DNA of 64,000 nt from Methanofollis aquaemaris (lineage in GTDB: Archaea; Halobacteriota; Methanomicrobia; Methanomicrobiales; Methanofollaceae): assembly GCF_017357525.1 (NCBI RefSeq), contig NZ_CP036172.1, positions 2,682,417 through 2,746,416 on the forward strand, given 5' to 3'. The notes below the pieces were generated by a model that was not told the DNA's origin, ran no database searches, and saw only the letters and a program-made list of their open reading frames with translations. This document shows, piece after piece, positions 27,797-36,505 of this stretch; the first letter of the stretch is position 1, and each line of letters starts with the position of its first letter. A program made the position numbers and the translations under genes.

Positions 27797-29149
27797 TCAG
27801 AGGAATGTCCTGACCACCGTGCTCGCGAGGGTGACGAGCAGGAGAAGGGGGACGATGTACCGTAGATAGTAGACCGCGGTTCTCGAAAATTTGAACCTGC
27901 TGTTTTTGTTCACCTCGGTGAGAAGCGATTCTGGTTTCCAGAGCCATGAGAAGGCGAGGCAGATCATCGAGGCGGAGACCGGGACCAGGAGCGTTCCGAA
28001 GAGGAGGTCGACGTTGTCAAGGAAGGGTGCGCCGAAGAGGATGAGGTCGTATCCGGCATAGCTGAGGGCCGAAGGGAGGCCGATGAGGGCGGCGAGAGTG
28101 CAGATGAAAATGGTCGCCTTCTCCCGCGGCCATGCCCACTCGTCGACCATCGTCGCCACCCCGCCCTCCACCATCGAGAGGATCGAAGAGATCGCCCCTA
28201 CGAAGAGAAGAATAAAGAATATCGTCCCGAAGAATGAGCCGAAGGCCATCGTCGAGAAGATCTGCGGGAGGGTGATGAAGGCGAGTTGCGGGCCTGAGAC
28301 CGGGTCGAAGCCGAAGGAGAAGACGATCGGGAAGATGATGAAACCCGCGACGAGGGCGACCAGGAAATCGACGCCTGCGATGACCGCTGCGGAACGCGGG
28401 ATGGATGCCGAGTCGGAGAGATAACTCCCGTAGGTGAGGAGCACCCCGAAGCCGATGCTCAGGGAGAAGAAGACCTGACCCGCGGCCTGCACCCAGATCG
28501 CCGGGTCGGAGAGGGCCGAGAGGTCGGGGGTGAGGTAGTAGGCCAGTCCGGCCTGCACGCCGGGCAGCGTGAGCGCCTGGACGAGCATGATCAGGAGGGC
28601 GACGCCGAGCACCGGCATCAGGTACCGGTTCGCCCGTTCGATCCCGGCCTTGAGGTCGACCTTCACCACCGCACCGGCGAGGAGGATGGTCGCAAAGAAG
28701 GTGACCCGCGGGAGGGGAGAGGAGGTGAAGGTCTCGAAGTCCATGTATCCGGTGACCGAGAAGATGATGTAGGCCAGTGTCCACCCGGCGATGACCGAGT
28801 AGTAACTGAAGACCACAAGAGTCATCACGAAGGGGAGGAGGCCGAGGTGGCGCAGCCGCGGGTGGAGGCGTCCAAAGGCGGTCACCACCGAGCCCCTGAA
28901 CCCCCTGCCGACGGTGAACTCGAGGACCATCAGCGGGATCCCGAAGCAGAAAAACGAAACGATATAGGGGACGAGGAAGGCCCCGCCGCCGTTTTCGCCG
29001 ACGACATAGGGGAATCGCCAGATATTTCCAAGGCCGACGGCCGAACCGATCGCCGCGAGGACAAACCCGTAGCGCGACCACTCGGCCCGTTTCGTGGTGT
29101 CGGCACTCTCTGAAGGCATGGTATCAACCGGAATCTTCGACCCTCTCAC
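27797..29149 (-). CDS. Neurotransmitter:sodium symporter (NSS/SNF family) transporter
   Basis: The protein has up to 450 residues and about twelve membrane helices. The first helix carries the sodium-binding signature IGSAVGLGNIWRFPYVVGEN, and the second segment GIPLMVLEFTVGRGFRG is equally diagnostic. These LeuT-fold proteins import amino acids with sodium. GTG 29149 is at the expected transcription start from TATA 29170-29178 (leaderless); ATG 29120 would remove ten residues. The substrate cannot be deduced. The gene together with the Hsp20 gene is bracketed by inverted dispersed-repeat ends. Confidence 0.92.
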   Translation of the reverse strand: MRGSKIPVDTMPSESADTTKRAEWSRYGFVLAAIGSAVGLGNIWRFPYVVGENGGGAFLVPYIVSFFCFGIPLMVLEFTVGRGFRGSVVTAFGRLHPRLRHLGLLPFVMTLVVFSYYSVIAGWTLAYIIFSVTGYMDFETFTSSPLPRVTFFATILLAGAVVKVDLKAGIERANRYLMPVLGVALLIMLVQALTLPGVQAGLAYYLTPDLSALSDPAIWVQAAGQVFFSLSIGFGVLLTYGSYLSDSASIPRSAAVIAGVDFLVALVAGFIIFPIVFSFGFDPVSGPQLAFITLPQIFSTMAFGSFFGTIFFILLFVGAISSILSMVEGGVATMVDEWAWPREKATIFICTLAALIGLPSALSYAGYDLILFGAPFLDNVDLLFGTLLVPVSASMICLAFSWLWKPESLLTEVNKNSRFKFSRTAVYYLRYIVPLLLLVTLASTVVRTFL

Positions 29150-29169
29150 TCCGGACTAGGGGTGAGGTG

Positions 29170-29178
29170 ATTTATATA
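29170..29178. promoter_or_regulatory. Shared TATA box between NSS transporter and Hsp20 genes
   Basis: TTTATATAG reads as a TATA element on both strands and lies between the two divergent genes. It is 20-30 bases from the transporter start and about 58 bases from the Hsp20 start. Confidence 0.4.
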
Positions 29179-29235
29179 GCATGTCGCTCAGCCTCAGGCG
29201 TCGATATGAGATGACTGAAGTGATGGATCGCACCG

Positions 29236-29496
29236 GTGGTGTATGCGATGCCTGACGAGGGCCATGAGCACCTGCACATCGAGGTGGAACTGCCCGGCGT
29301 GGCAAAAGAGGAGATCGTGTTGAGCATGCATGACGACAGTTTCTTTGTGCGGGCCTCGAAGGAGGGGGTGCGGTATGTCGGTTCGTACGCCACCCGCTGC
29401 CCGATCGATTACGAGAAGGCGAAGGCGAAGTATCACAACGGGTTGCTCGTCATCGACGTCCCGTACAGGAAACCGCAGGAGCGAGGGATCGTATAG
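29236..29496 (+). CDS. Minimal Hsp20/alpha-crystallin family protein
   Basis: The 86-residue product consists almost entirely of an alpha-crystallin beta-sandwich: HLHIEVELPGVAKEEIVLSM, then strands ending NGLLVIDVPYRKP. The usual N-terminal arm of 30-50 residues and the C-terminal IxI extension are missing, so large oligomers seem unlikely. GTG 29236 follows GAAGTGATGG; ATG 29248 would make it shorter still. Frames upstream are closed, so this is not an obvious truncation. It is divergent from the NSS transporter gene. Confidence 0.75.
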   Translation: MVYAMPDEGHEHLHIEVELPGVAKEEIVLSMHDDSFFVRASKEGVRYVGSYATRCPIDYEKAKAKYHNGLLVIDVPYRKPQERGIV

Positions 29497-29609
29497 ATCC
29501 CGATCACCTGATGAAGTGCGGAGGGATAGGACCCCGGTAGTTGTCAAGCGTGGCTATTTTTCTTGACGGGGGAGATGGCAACATCCTCTTCGTGTTCATC
29601 AATTTTGCC

Positions 29610-29723
29610 TTCCCGCCCCCTTTGCTAAGAGAGGGATCAAAGATCCCTCAATGTATCGAAACCCTACTCAGAACAATATTCAACCGCGTATGCTTGAGCC
29701 CAGGGTTCATGCTGAATTCTACA
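29610..29723 (+). repeat. Dispersed repeat end after the Hsp20 gene
   Basis: GATCCCTCAATGTATCGAAA then CTCAGAACAATATTC and GCGTATGCTTGAGCCCAGGG (29666-29723) match the forward end family. The remainder of the gap up to hypC holds only the hypC leader. Confidence 0.6.
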
Positions 29724-29918
29724 CCGTCTTACAAGGCCGATCCCCGTGAATGTTCAGCCCCCGACACCTCCGGGATCTGCTCATAGAAAAACATCCTATA
29801 CGGCCTGCTCACGTCATGCTCCGGTCTTGTCACAGGTTTTTCGGAGCCCATTTGTTCTATGTCACTTCGGAAGGTGTTTTTACTACCGGCGCCCATACTC
29901 CCTATCTGAGGAAATACG

Positions 29919-30143
29919 ATGTGTGTTGCAGTTCCTGCCGAAGTGATCGAGAAAAAGGACGGCAATATCGGCGTCGTCGACTATGGTGAACTCAAACAGG
30001 AGGTCCGCCTCGACCTGGTCGACGTCGAGATCGGCGAGTTTGTCCTCGTCCATGTCGGTTTTGCCATCCAGAAGCTCAGCCGCGAGGAGGGTCTCTCCAC
30101 CAGAGAACTCTTCAAAGAAGTCTACGCAGCGATGGAAGAGTAA
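29919..30143 (+). CDS. hypC: Hydrogenase assembly chaperone HypC
   Basis: The 74-residue protein starts MCVAVPAEV, with the essential Cys at position 2 exposed after Met removal. HypC binds the iron of the Fe(CN)2CO unit with HypD and passes it to the large subunit of NiFe hydrogenases. Methanogens need it for F420-reducing, Mvh and Ech-type enzymes. hypA follows immediately with no gap, then hypE; hypD, hypF and hypB are not in this window. Confidence 0.95.
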   Translation: MCVAVPAEVIEKKDGNIGVVDYGELKQEVRLDLVDVEIGEFVLVHVGFAIQKLSREEGLSTRELFKEVYAAMEE

Positions 30144-30485
30144 ATGCACGAGTACAGCATAGCATACGACATCTTCGCCACCGCCAGGCGGGCCGCAATT
30201 GAGAACGGGGCCGACGAGGTCACGACAGTCAAGGTCGACGTCGGCGAGATGGCGATGGTGAACCCTGAACAGGTCGAGTTTCTCTTCGGGGTGATCGTGG
30301 AGGACGACCCCCTCTTTACCGGGACGCATCTGGAGTGTCGGACCGTGAAGGTGCGGACCAGATGCGAGTGCGGGTATGAAGGGGACGAGAAGTTCGTCTG
30401 CCCGCAGTGCGGCGGGCTCCCCCATATCGTCGAAGGAAAGGAGATCGTAGTCACCAATATTGAGATCGAAGTGAACGAATCATGA
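30144..30485 (+). CDS. hypA: Hydrogenase nickel incorporation protein HypA
   Basis: The 113-residue protein starts MHEYSIAYDI, where His2 is the nickel ligand, followed by a conserved acidic core (VDVGEMAMVNPEQVEFLF). The zinc domain is built of CEC...CPQC (residues about 73-93). HypA delivers Ni2+ with HypB to the hydrogenase large subunit. The gene abuts the hypC stop and overlaps the hypE start by four bases. Confidence 0.95.
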   Translation: MHEYSIAYDIFATARRAAIENGADEVTTVKVDVGEMAMVNPEQVEFLFGVIVEDDPLFTGTHLECRTVKVRTRCECGYEGDEKFVCPQCGGLPHIVEGKEIVVTNIEIEVNES

Positions 30486-31477
30486 AAGTCAACCTGATGC
30501 ACGGTGCGGGCGGAGAAGTGATGGGCGAACTCCTGAGCGTGATCACGAAGTTCGAGAACAACAATGCCGGCGGGATCGGACTCGAGTCCCTCGACGACGG
30601 GGCGGTGATCCCGGTCGGCGACCAGAAGATCGTCTTTACGACCGACAGCCATGTCGTCCACCCGATCTTCTTCCCCGGCGGCGACATCGGCAGGATCGCC
30701 GTCTCCGGGACGGTCAACGACCTGGCGATGATGGGCGGGCGACCGATCGCCCTCTCGTGTGCGATGGTCATCCAGGAAGGTTTCGATGTCGCCGACCTGG
30801 AGCGGATCGTCGCCTCGATGGACGCAGCCCTCGGCGAGGTCGGGGCCTCGGTCGTCACCGGCGACACGAAGGTGCTGGAGCGCGGCTCGCTCGATGGGAT
30901 CATCATCAACACCGCCGGGGTCGGGGTCGCCAACCATGTTGTCAGGGACAACGGCCTTCGTCCCGGCGACGTGATCATATCGAGCGGCACCCTCGGCGAC
31001 CACGGGCTTGCGATCATGGCCCACCGCGAGGGGTTCGACCTGGGCGAGCAGATCAAATCTGACGTCGCCCCCCTCTGGGGCATGGTCGAGCGGGCGCTTG
31101 CGGCCGGCGAGATCCACGCGATGAAAGACCCGACCCGCGGCGGTTTTGCCAATGCCATCAACGAGATGGCGAGCAAGGCCGGTGTCCATGTCGAGATCGA
31201 CGAAGAGGCCCTGCCGATCAGGACCAGCGTTCGGAGTGCCGCGGCCATGCTCGGAATCGATCCCCTTGAGGTGGCGAACGAGGGCAAGACGATCATGGGT
31301 GTGCCGGCCGACGACGTCGAGGCGGTGCTCAAGGCCCTCCGCTCTCATAAGTATGGCAAAGACGCTGCGATCATCGGCCGGGTGACCGAGGGTTCGGGCG
31401 TCGTGATGAAGACGAAGATCGGCGGCGAGCGTTTTATCGAAGCGCCGATCGGCGACCCGGTACCCAGGGTCTGCTAA
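30482..31477 (+). CDS. hypE: Hydrogenase expression/formation protein HypE
   Basis: The 331-residue PurM/SelD-type ATPase has an N-terminal glycine-rich segment (MHGAGGEVMGEL), the MKDPTRGGFANAINEMA motif, and the hallmark C-terminal PRVC. Its last cysteine accepts a carbamoyl group from HypF and is dehydrated to a thiocyanate, the cyanide source of the NiFe site. Overlap with hypA indicates one operon; pyrC follows after 14 bases. Confidence 0.96.
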   Translation: MKVNLMHGAGGEVMGELLSVITKFENNNAGGIGLESLDDGAVIPVGDQKIVFTTDSHVVHPIFFPGGDIGRIAVSGTVNDLAMMGGRPIALSCAMVIQEGFDVADLERIVASMDAALGEVGASVVTGDTKVLERGSLDGIIINTAGVGVANHVVRDNGLRPGDVIISSGTLGDHGLAIMAHREGFDLGEQIKSDVAPLWGMVERALAAGEIHAMKDPTRGGFANAINEMASKAGVHVEIDEEALPIRTSVRSAAAMLGIDPLEVANEGKTIMGVPADDVEAVLKALRSHKYGKDAAIIGRVTEGSGVVMKTKIGGERFIEAPIGDPVPRVC

Positions 31478-31491
31478 AGGGGGAAAGAGAG

Positions 31492-32751
31492 ATGGCCGGG
31501 CATGCGGCGCTGGTGCTCAGGGGGCTCACCCTTCCCTCCGGCCGGGTGGCCGACCTCAGTCTCGGCGAGGGGAGAGTGCTCCATATCGGTGCCGGCCTGC
31601 CGGCAGACGAGAGCGTCGACGCCTCGGGTCTCCTCTGCCTGCCAGCCGCGGTGGATATGCACACCCACCTCAGGGGCGGGCGGGCGCAGGTGGCCAAGGA
31701 AGACTGGACGACCGGGACGACCAGCGCCCTCTTCGGCGGGGTGACTGTCGTCGTCGACCAGCCCAACACCCTCCCGCCGTTGACCGCGCCCGACGCATTC
31801 GGAGCGCGTGTTGCAGAGGCGGCCGGGCAGGCCAGGTGCCGGTTTGCGGTCAACGCCGGCGTGGTATCCGGCGCCGACCTTCCGGCCCTCTGGCGTGCCG
31901 GTGCGATGGCCTTCGGCGAGGTCTTCGCCGGGCCGTCCAGTTATGGAACGGCGGTGCCACCCGAAGTGCTCGGCCGGGCCTTCCTCGCGCTTCGAGACCT
32001 CGGGGCTCTGGTCACCGTCCATGCCGAAGACCCGCTCCCCGGTGCGCCTGAAAATCTTGCAGAGCATGATCGCCTCAGGCCTGCCTCCGCCGAGGCGGCG
32101 GCGGTGAGGGCGGTGGACCGTCTGGTGCCTCCTGGCGGGCGGGTCCACTTCTGTCATATGAGTTCGGCCGCGGCCGTCGACGCCGCAGTCGGGACCGTCG
32201 AGGTGACCCCCCACCACCTCTTTCTCTCCTGGGAACAATTTGAAGCCGAGGACACTCATGCAAGGATGAACCCTCCCCTCCGGAGCGAAAAAGAACGAAA
32301 AACACTCTGGAGCCGCTGGGACGCGATCGACGTCGTCGCCTCGGACCATGCCCCGCACACCGCCGCCGAGAAGGCGGTCCCCTTCGCTGAGGCCCCCTCA
32401 GGGGTGCCGGGTGTCGAGACGATGCTCCCCCTCCTGATGGCCGAAGTCGTCTCCGGCCGGCTCTCTCTCGCGTCGGTCGTCGAGAAGACGGCGATCAATC
32501 CGGCCGGGATCCTCGGCATCGCCCCGGCAGGGTTCGGGCCGGGCGAGCGGGCCGACTTCGCCCTGTACCCCAGGGAACCTACTTCAATCGACCCGGACAC
32601 CCTGCATACAAAATGCACCTGGACGCCCTTCGAGGGGATGGCCGCGGTCTTCCCCGAGATCGTGGTGATGGACGGGGCCTGCACCGTCCTTGACGGCGAG
32701 TGTCTCGGGGGCGGTGGCGCCTGGCTCCCTGGCAAAGGCTATAATCCCTGA
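31492..32751 (+). CDS. pyrC: Dihydroorotase
   Basis: The 419-residue amidohydrolase has the metal motif VDMHTHLRGG, the QPNTLPPLT loop corresponding to the family's MPNT motif, a His in the HFCHMSS strand, and ASDHAPHT near the C-terminal end of the barrel. It closes carbamoyl-aspartate to dihydroorotate in pyrimidine synthesis. GGGGGAAAGAG precedes the ATG. It is co-directional with hypE at 14 bases, a chance operon association rather than a functional one. pyrE lies 8 kb away in another operon. Confidence 0.92.
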   Translation: MAGHAALVLRGLTLPSGRVADLSLGEGRVLHIGAGLPADESVDASGLLCLPAAVDMHTHLRGGRAQVAKEDWTTGTTSALFGGVTVVVDQPNTLPPLTAPDAFGARVAEAAGQARCRFAVNAGVVSGADLPALWRAGAMAFGEVFAGPSSYGTAVPPEVLGRAFLALRDLGALVTVHAEDPLPGAPENLAEHDRLRPASAEAAAVRAVDRLVPPGGRVHFCHMSSAAAVDAAVGTVEVTPHHLFLSWEQFEAEDTHARMNPPLRSEKERKTLWSRWDAIDVVASDHAPHTAAEKAVPFAEAPSGVPGVETMLPLLMAEVVSGRLSLASVVEKTAINPAGILGIAPAGFGPGERADFALYPREPTSIDPDTLHTKCTWTPFEGMAAVFPEIVVMDGACTVLDGECLGGGGAWLPGKGYNP

Positions 32752-32822
32752 GCCCAAATAGTAGCATGCCGATACATGCACGCCCATAGGTCCCCGCGCG
32801 ATCGACTGGCGATGACCTGGAT

Positions 32823-32912
32823 ATGAGCTGCGGGACAACCCGGACGTGCGACAGGCATTACGCCCGGCGCGAGGGTTATGACCAGGTGAAGTACGGCACA
32901 TGCCACTGGTGA
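32823..32912 (+). CDS. Possible 29-residue Cys/His-rich protein
   Basis: A short ORF between pyrC and the DUF167 gene reads MSCGTTRTCDRHYARREGYD plus nine residues ending CHW. Three Cys and two His (positions 3, 9, 12, 27, 28) could make a small metal site. Codon choice is like that of neighbouring genes and the ORF spans much of an otherwise empty 200 base gap. There is only a weak ribosome binding site (GATGACC), so expression is uncertain. Confidence 0.3.
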   Translation: MSCGTTRTCDRHYARREGYDQVKYGTCHW

Positions 32913-32954
32913 TCCATGGTCGTTAGCGTCGGGCGACATAATATCGTGATTCTT

Positions 32955-33275
32955 ATGTCTTCTCATGACGATGCCGTGTCCGGATCAGACAACGGTGCTG
33001 TGATCGCCATCGACGTTTCTGCAGGCTGCAAAAAAGATGCTTTTCCGGTCGGCTACAACCCCTGGCGCAAGGCTGTGATCTGCCATGTCGCGGCCAGAGC
33101 GGTGGGAGGGAAGGCGAACCGCGCGATTCTCGATCTGATCGCCGGGACATTCGGGGTTCCGAAGTCATCGGTGAGCATCATCTCAGGTGCGACATCAAGC
33201 ACCAAAAAAATTGAAATTCTGGGCATCTCCAGAGATGATGTGATATCACGGCTCTCCGGGCTTCTTGAGCCATAG
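32955..33275 (+). CDS. DUF167 (YggU) family protein
   Basis: The 106-residue protein carries the conserved family core: IDVSAGCKKDAFPVGYNPWR, then VAARAVGGKANRAILDLIA and the SVSIISGATSSTKKIEI strand. The family is small, soluble and universally conserved but without an assigned biochemical role. ATG 32955 is preceded by CGTGATT. The frame opens a little further upstream without a better start. It lies just before dnaG but with its own spacing of 130 bases. Confidence 0.85.
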   Translation: MSSHDDAVSGSDNGAVIAIDVSAGCKKDAFPVGYNPWRKAVICHVAARAVGGKANRAILDLIAGTFGVPKSSVSIISGATSSTKKIEILGISRDDVISRLSGLLEP

Positions 33276-33318
33276 GACGGCTATTCTTTCAAGATGTTTA
33301 CTCCCGGGCATGGGGGTG

Positions 33319-33327
33319 CATATAAGT
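33319..33327 (+). promoter_or_regulatory. TATA box of dnaG
   Basis: CATATAAGT lies about 80 bases upstream of the dnaG ATG; CTGGAGGC serves as ribosome binding site just before it. A small perfect inverted repeat CTATG-GTCTGT-CATAG sits between them (about 33357-33372) of unknown meaning. Confidence 0.4.
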
Positions 33328-33405
33328 ATTCCTCCCGGTATATCTACTACTGTTATCTATGGTCTGTCATAGTAATCCTGACATGACATACTCTGGAGGC
33401 TTACC

Positions 33406-34629
33406 ATGTATTCATCTGATACGACTAAGTATCTCATTCACATTAATTTGTATACCGAGGGGGTGGTCGAGAAACCTGACGTAGTCGGGGCTATATTTGG
33501 CCAGACTGAAGGGTTGCTCGGCGAAGACCTCGACCTGCGCGATCTCCAGCGGACCGGGCGGGTCGGGCGGATAGACGTTCATATCACGAGCAAGAAAGGC
33601 GAGACAAGGGGAGAGATCCTCATCTCCTCGTCCCTGGACCGGGCCGAGACGGCGGTGCTCGCAGCGTCCCTGGAGACGATCGACCGGGTCGGACCGTGCG
33701 TCGCCCACGCACGGGTCGAGCGGATCGAGGACATCAGGGTGACAAAGCGCAAGCAGATCGTGGAGCGAGCGAAGGAGCTCCTGCTGACGCATTTCGACGA
33801 GACCACCATCGACTCGACCGAACTCATCGACGATGTCCGCGAGTCGATGCGGATCGAAAAGATCGGGGTGCTGGGGGAGGAACGAGTCCCGGCCGGCCCA
33901 AATGTCCACGAGTCCGACGCCGTTATTGTCGTCGAGGGGCGGGCCGACGTGATCAACCTGCTGAGGTACGGGATCAAGAACGCCGTCGCAGTGGAAGGGA
34001 CAAAAGTTCCGGCGGTGATCGCCAAACTCTGCGAGGTGAAGACGGCGACAGCCTTCCTGGACGGCGACCGGGGTGGCGACCTCATCTTGCGCGAACTTCT
34101 GCAGGTCGCCGACATCGACTATGTCGCACTCTGTCCGAGGGGCAAGAGCGTTGAGGATCTGACCAGGAAAGAGATCATCAAGGCCCTCAGGAACAAGATG
34201 CCGGTGGAGTACTTCAGGGAGCAACTCGACGAGGGGAAGGAACCTGCGCCCGAAAAAGTCGAGATCCCGGTAAAGGAGGAGACGGAGGTGATCGTCAGCG
34301 AGGGGCCCGAGGAAGAAGAGGGCCCCGCGGTTCCTGAGGTCACCGGCCCGACGCTTGAGCAGCAGGTGCGCGAGGTGGAGGGGAGGAAGACCGCCAGGTT
34401 CCTGAACGCCGACTACAATCTCATCACCGAGGTCGGCGCTGGCGAGGTGGAGGATGCCCTTGAGACCGTCGACCCCGATGCCGCCGGAATTGTCCTGGAT
34501 CGCCCGGTGGACCAGCGTCTGGTCGATGCGTTCCTTGCAAAGGGGATCGAATTTGTCGCGGCTCCTGAGTTCAGAGAGATCGTCAAGAGGCCACTATCTC
34601 TGCGGCTCATGAAAATCCGGAAGGCGTAG
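33406..34629 (+). CDS. dnaG: Archaeal DnaG-type primase
   Basis: The 407-residue protein has the archaeal DnaG N-terminal region, a TOPRIM domain with [17 protein letters not shown] (catalytic Glu) and [12 protein letters not shown] (the DxD pair), and an acidic Glu/Pro-rich linker near residues 275-310. It ends in a conserved domain of archaeal members. In archaea this protein associates with the exosome and has limited primase activity. It is followed after 55 bases by the UPF0058 gene with a separate TATA box. Confidence 0.95.
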   Translation: MYSSDTTKYLIHINLYTEGVVEKPDVVGAIFGQTEGLLGEDLDLRDLQRTGRVGRIDVHITSKKGETRGEILISSSLDRAETAVLAASLETIDRVGPCVAHARVERIEDIRVTKRKQIVERAKELLLTHFDETTIDSTELIDDVRESMRIEKIGVLGEERVPAGPNVHESDAVIVVEGRADVINLLRYGIKNAVAVEGTKVPAVIAKLCEVKTATAFLDGDRGGDLILRELLQVADIDYVALCPRGKSVEDLTRKEIIKALRNKMPVEYFREQLDEGKEPAPEKVEIPVKEETEVIVSEGPEEEEGPAVPEVTGPTLEQQVREVEGRKTARFLNADYNLITEVGAGEVEDALETVDPDAAGIVLDRPVDQRLVDAFLAKGIEFVAAPEFREIVKRPLSLRLMKIRKA

Positions 34630-34637
34630 CACGGAGC

Positions 34638-34655
34638 AAATATATATATAATAAA
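34638..34655 (+). promoter_or_regulatory. TATA box of the UPF0058 gene
   Basis: A run of alternating TA (AATATATATATAATAAAA) lies 30-47 bases upstream of ATG 34685 and gives this gene its own promoter despite its closeness to dnaG. Confidence 0.5.
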
Positions 34656-34684
34656 ATTTCCTATTTCTCTTTCCGGGTCTGGAC

Positions 34685-34972
34685 ATGCATAAAGAAGAAC
34701 TGATTACCCTGCATCAGATCCTTGTCGAGATCAAGGACTACTTTGAACTGGTTAACCCTGAACTGAAGTTTCCCCAGTACTCTGCTCTGAGGATCAATCC
34801 CTCGCAGATTCACAAGAGCAAACTCGAACACAAACATGCGATCTTCGTGCTCGGGCAGGAACTTGCGAATGGCATGAAGGACATTGAGTTCACTGGTTCG
34901 ACCAGGATTTCGGCGCGGATGAAGGATCTCGCAGAGCGGGCTGAGAAAGAACTGGAACGCAACTTCGAATGA
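34685..34972 (+). CDS. UPF0058 family protein
   Basis: The 95-residue helical protein matches the archaea-specific UPF0058 family: MHKEELITLHQILVEIKDYF, then QIHKSKLEHKHAIFVLG with conserved His residues that may bind a metal, and a C-terminal basic/acidic helix. No function is established. Position next to dnaG hints at information processing but nothing more can be said. Confidence 0.9.
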   Translation: MHKEELITLHQILVEIKDYFELVNPELKFPQYSALRINPSQIHKSKLEHKHAIFVLGQELANGMKDIEFTGSTRISARMKDLAERAEKELERNFE

Positions 34973-35101
34973 ATCCAGGTCGTTTCACCGGCCAGTCCGA
35001 CATGAAGACCGGCCGGTGGGCGGGCATGAATCTACACTTCTTCACCGCTCCATGGTATCTATGTGAGACCGTCATATTTTGATCGATTTTTCCGGCGAAC
35101 G

Positions 35102-35615
35102 ACTCTGTTGAATCAGGCATGAACCATGGGCTCAAGCATACGCGATTGAACATTGCTCAGAGCAGTGTTTCAAGATGAGGAAGGATTCCCCTCCCTTGCG
35201 CCGGGACACCCGAGAGGATCTCGTTCAATCGCCGCTCCTCGACTATCCTCTGTTCGTGGGGGTTCCGGGAGGGGACAACCCCCCGGCGCGAGTGGGGGGA
35301 GGCGTGTGATCAGAAGGGGGCCACCCAAAAAAAAGAATGAGATATGCGGCTTTGTAGAAACAATCCTCTTTTCATCGCCTCAAACCCTCTATGGTCTGAA
35401 TCCATCGCCTTCCCTCATTCTTGCGCCGGGGGAGACCCCCGGTCCCTCCCCACGGCGAGGTAGAGGTGGGGCGGCGACGAAGCGGTGATCCCACCCGTTG
35501 CCATGTCACGATTGAGAGAGATCAAGGGGCCCTCAACACCCAGAAAATATCCTCTGAACAATGTTCATTCGGTATGCCTGAGGCGTGCTCCCGGCTCATG
35601 CCTGGTTCAACAGAG
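35102..35615. repeat. Complete MITE-like element with about 60 bp terminal inverted repeats
   Basis: The left end 35102-35162 (ACTCTGTTGAATCAGGCATG, AACCATGGGCTCAAGCATAC) and the reverse complement of 35551-35615 (ACTCTGTTGAACCAGGCATG, AGCCGGGAGCACGCCTCAGG) match at most positions. Between them lie G+C-rich core blocks shared with other gaps (GGGACACCCGAGAGGATCTC, CGGGGGAGACCCCCGG). No ORF looks functional, so any transposase must act in trans. The right end reaches the stop codon region of the RimK-like gene. It fills nearly the whole 34973-35606 gap. Confidence 0.7.
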
Positions 35616-36404
35616 TCTGAAATCCCGCTCTTTCTCAACCAGGTGTTCTGCGAGGAACCTCGGGATCGGCGCCGCCATGCAGTGCCAGTTCGGGGTTCCG
35701 TTCACTTCGAGGACGGTATATCCGTCGGCGGTTTCGAGCAGGTCGACCCCGCAGTACGCCGCGCCCACCGCCCTGGCGGCCCCCCCGGCGGCCTCCTGCA
35801 TCTCGTCACTGATCTCGACCGGGGTGCCGGTCCCGCCCTGGTGGATGTTGTGGGTGAGGTGCGGGGACTGCCGGCAGATCGCCCCGACCGCCTCCCCCTC
35901 GATGACGAAGACGCGGTAGTCACGGTCGTTCTGGACATACTCCTGGAGATAATAGGGAGCCTCTCCGAGTTCGGTCTCGTCTTTGATGAGGCAAACCCCG
36001 ATCCCGTCATAGCCGTAGACCGGTTTGATGACTGCCTGACCGTGGCGGGCAAGGAACGCAGCGGCCAGGTCGTGCGATGCAGTGAAAAGGGTTTCGGGCG
36101 AAGGGACGCCATTTTTGAGGAGGAGTGCGGTCGTCTTCACCTTGCTTGCGCAGGTGGCGATGGCGTCAGGTGAGTTGATGACCAGATTATCGAGGGAGAG
36201 GACGTCCAGACACTCGAACTGGTGGATGTCCTGCTTCATCCCGCAGACCCAGATCAGGTCGCCGCTGACCTCTGCGGCGAGGGGGTCGATGGCGTTCAGG
36301 TCGAGGAGCGAAAAATCGGCTCCCATCTGCCTGAGTGCTCTGATCACCATGGCGGTCGAGTTGTCGTCGGGGGTGTCGGTCGGTTTAGGTATGATGCGGA
36401 TCAT
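35607..36404 (-). CDS. RimK-type ATP-grasp ligase (alpha-L-glutamate ligase family)
   Basis: The 265-residue protein has the N-terminal alpha/beta domain of RimK-like ligases, then the ATP-grasp core (VIKPVYGYDGIGVCLI, YYLQEYVQNDRDYRVFVI) and metal-binding VLEVNGTPNW. Family members add glutamate to proteins or coenzymes; in methanogens MptN and CofF use tetrahydromethanopterin and F420. MptN in Methanocaldococcus is encoded beside the tetraether synthase homologue, and a tetraether synthase lies 2.4 kb away here, so MptN is the leading candidate but unproven. Its 3' end touches a repeat end. Confidence 0.82.
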   Translation of the reverse strand: MIRIIPKPTDTPDDNSTAMVIRALRQMGADFSLLDLNAIDPLAAEVSGDLIWVCGMKQDIHQFECLDVLSLDNLVINSPDAIATCASKVKTTALLLKNGVPSPETLFTASHDLAAAFLARHGQAVIKPVYGYDGIGVCLIKDETELGEAPYYLQEYVQNDRDYRVFVIEGEAVGAICRQSPHLTHNIHQGGTGTPVEISDEMQEAAGGAARAVGAAYCGVDLLETADGYTVLEVNGTPNWHCMAAPIPRFLAEHLVEKERDFRLC

Positions 36405-36505
36405 GCTCGCTCACGCTCTCAGGTCGCCGGCGGCAGGGGCCGGTCTGATGTATCAGTACTCGGCCGGTGGAGGGGATGAAAGTATCTATCCGGCCCCCGA
36501 CACCT

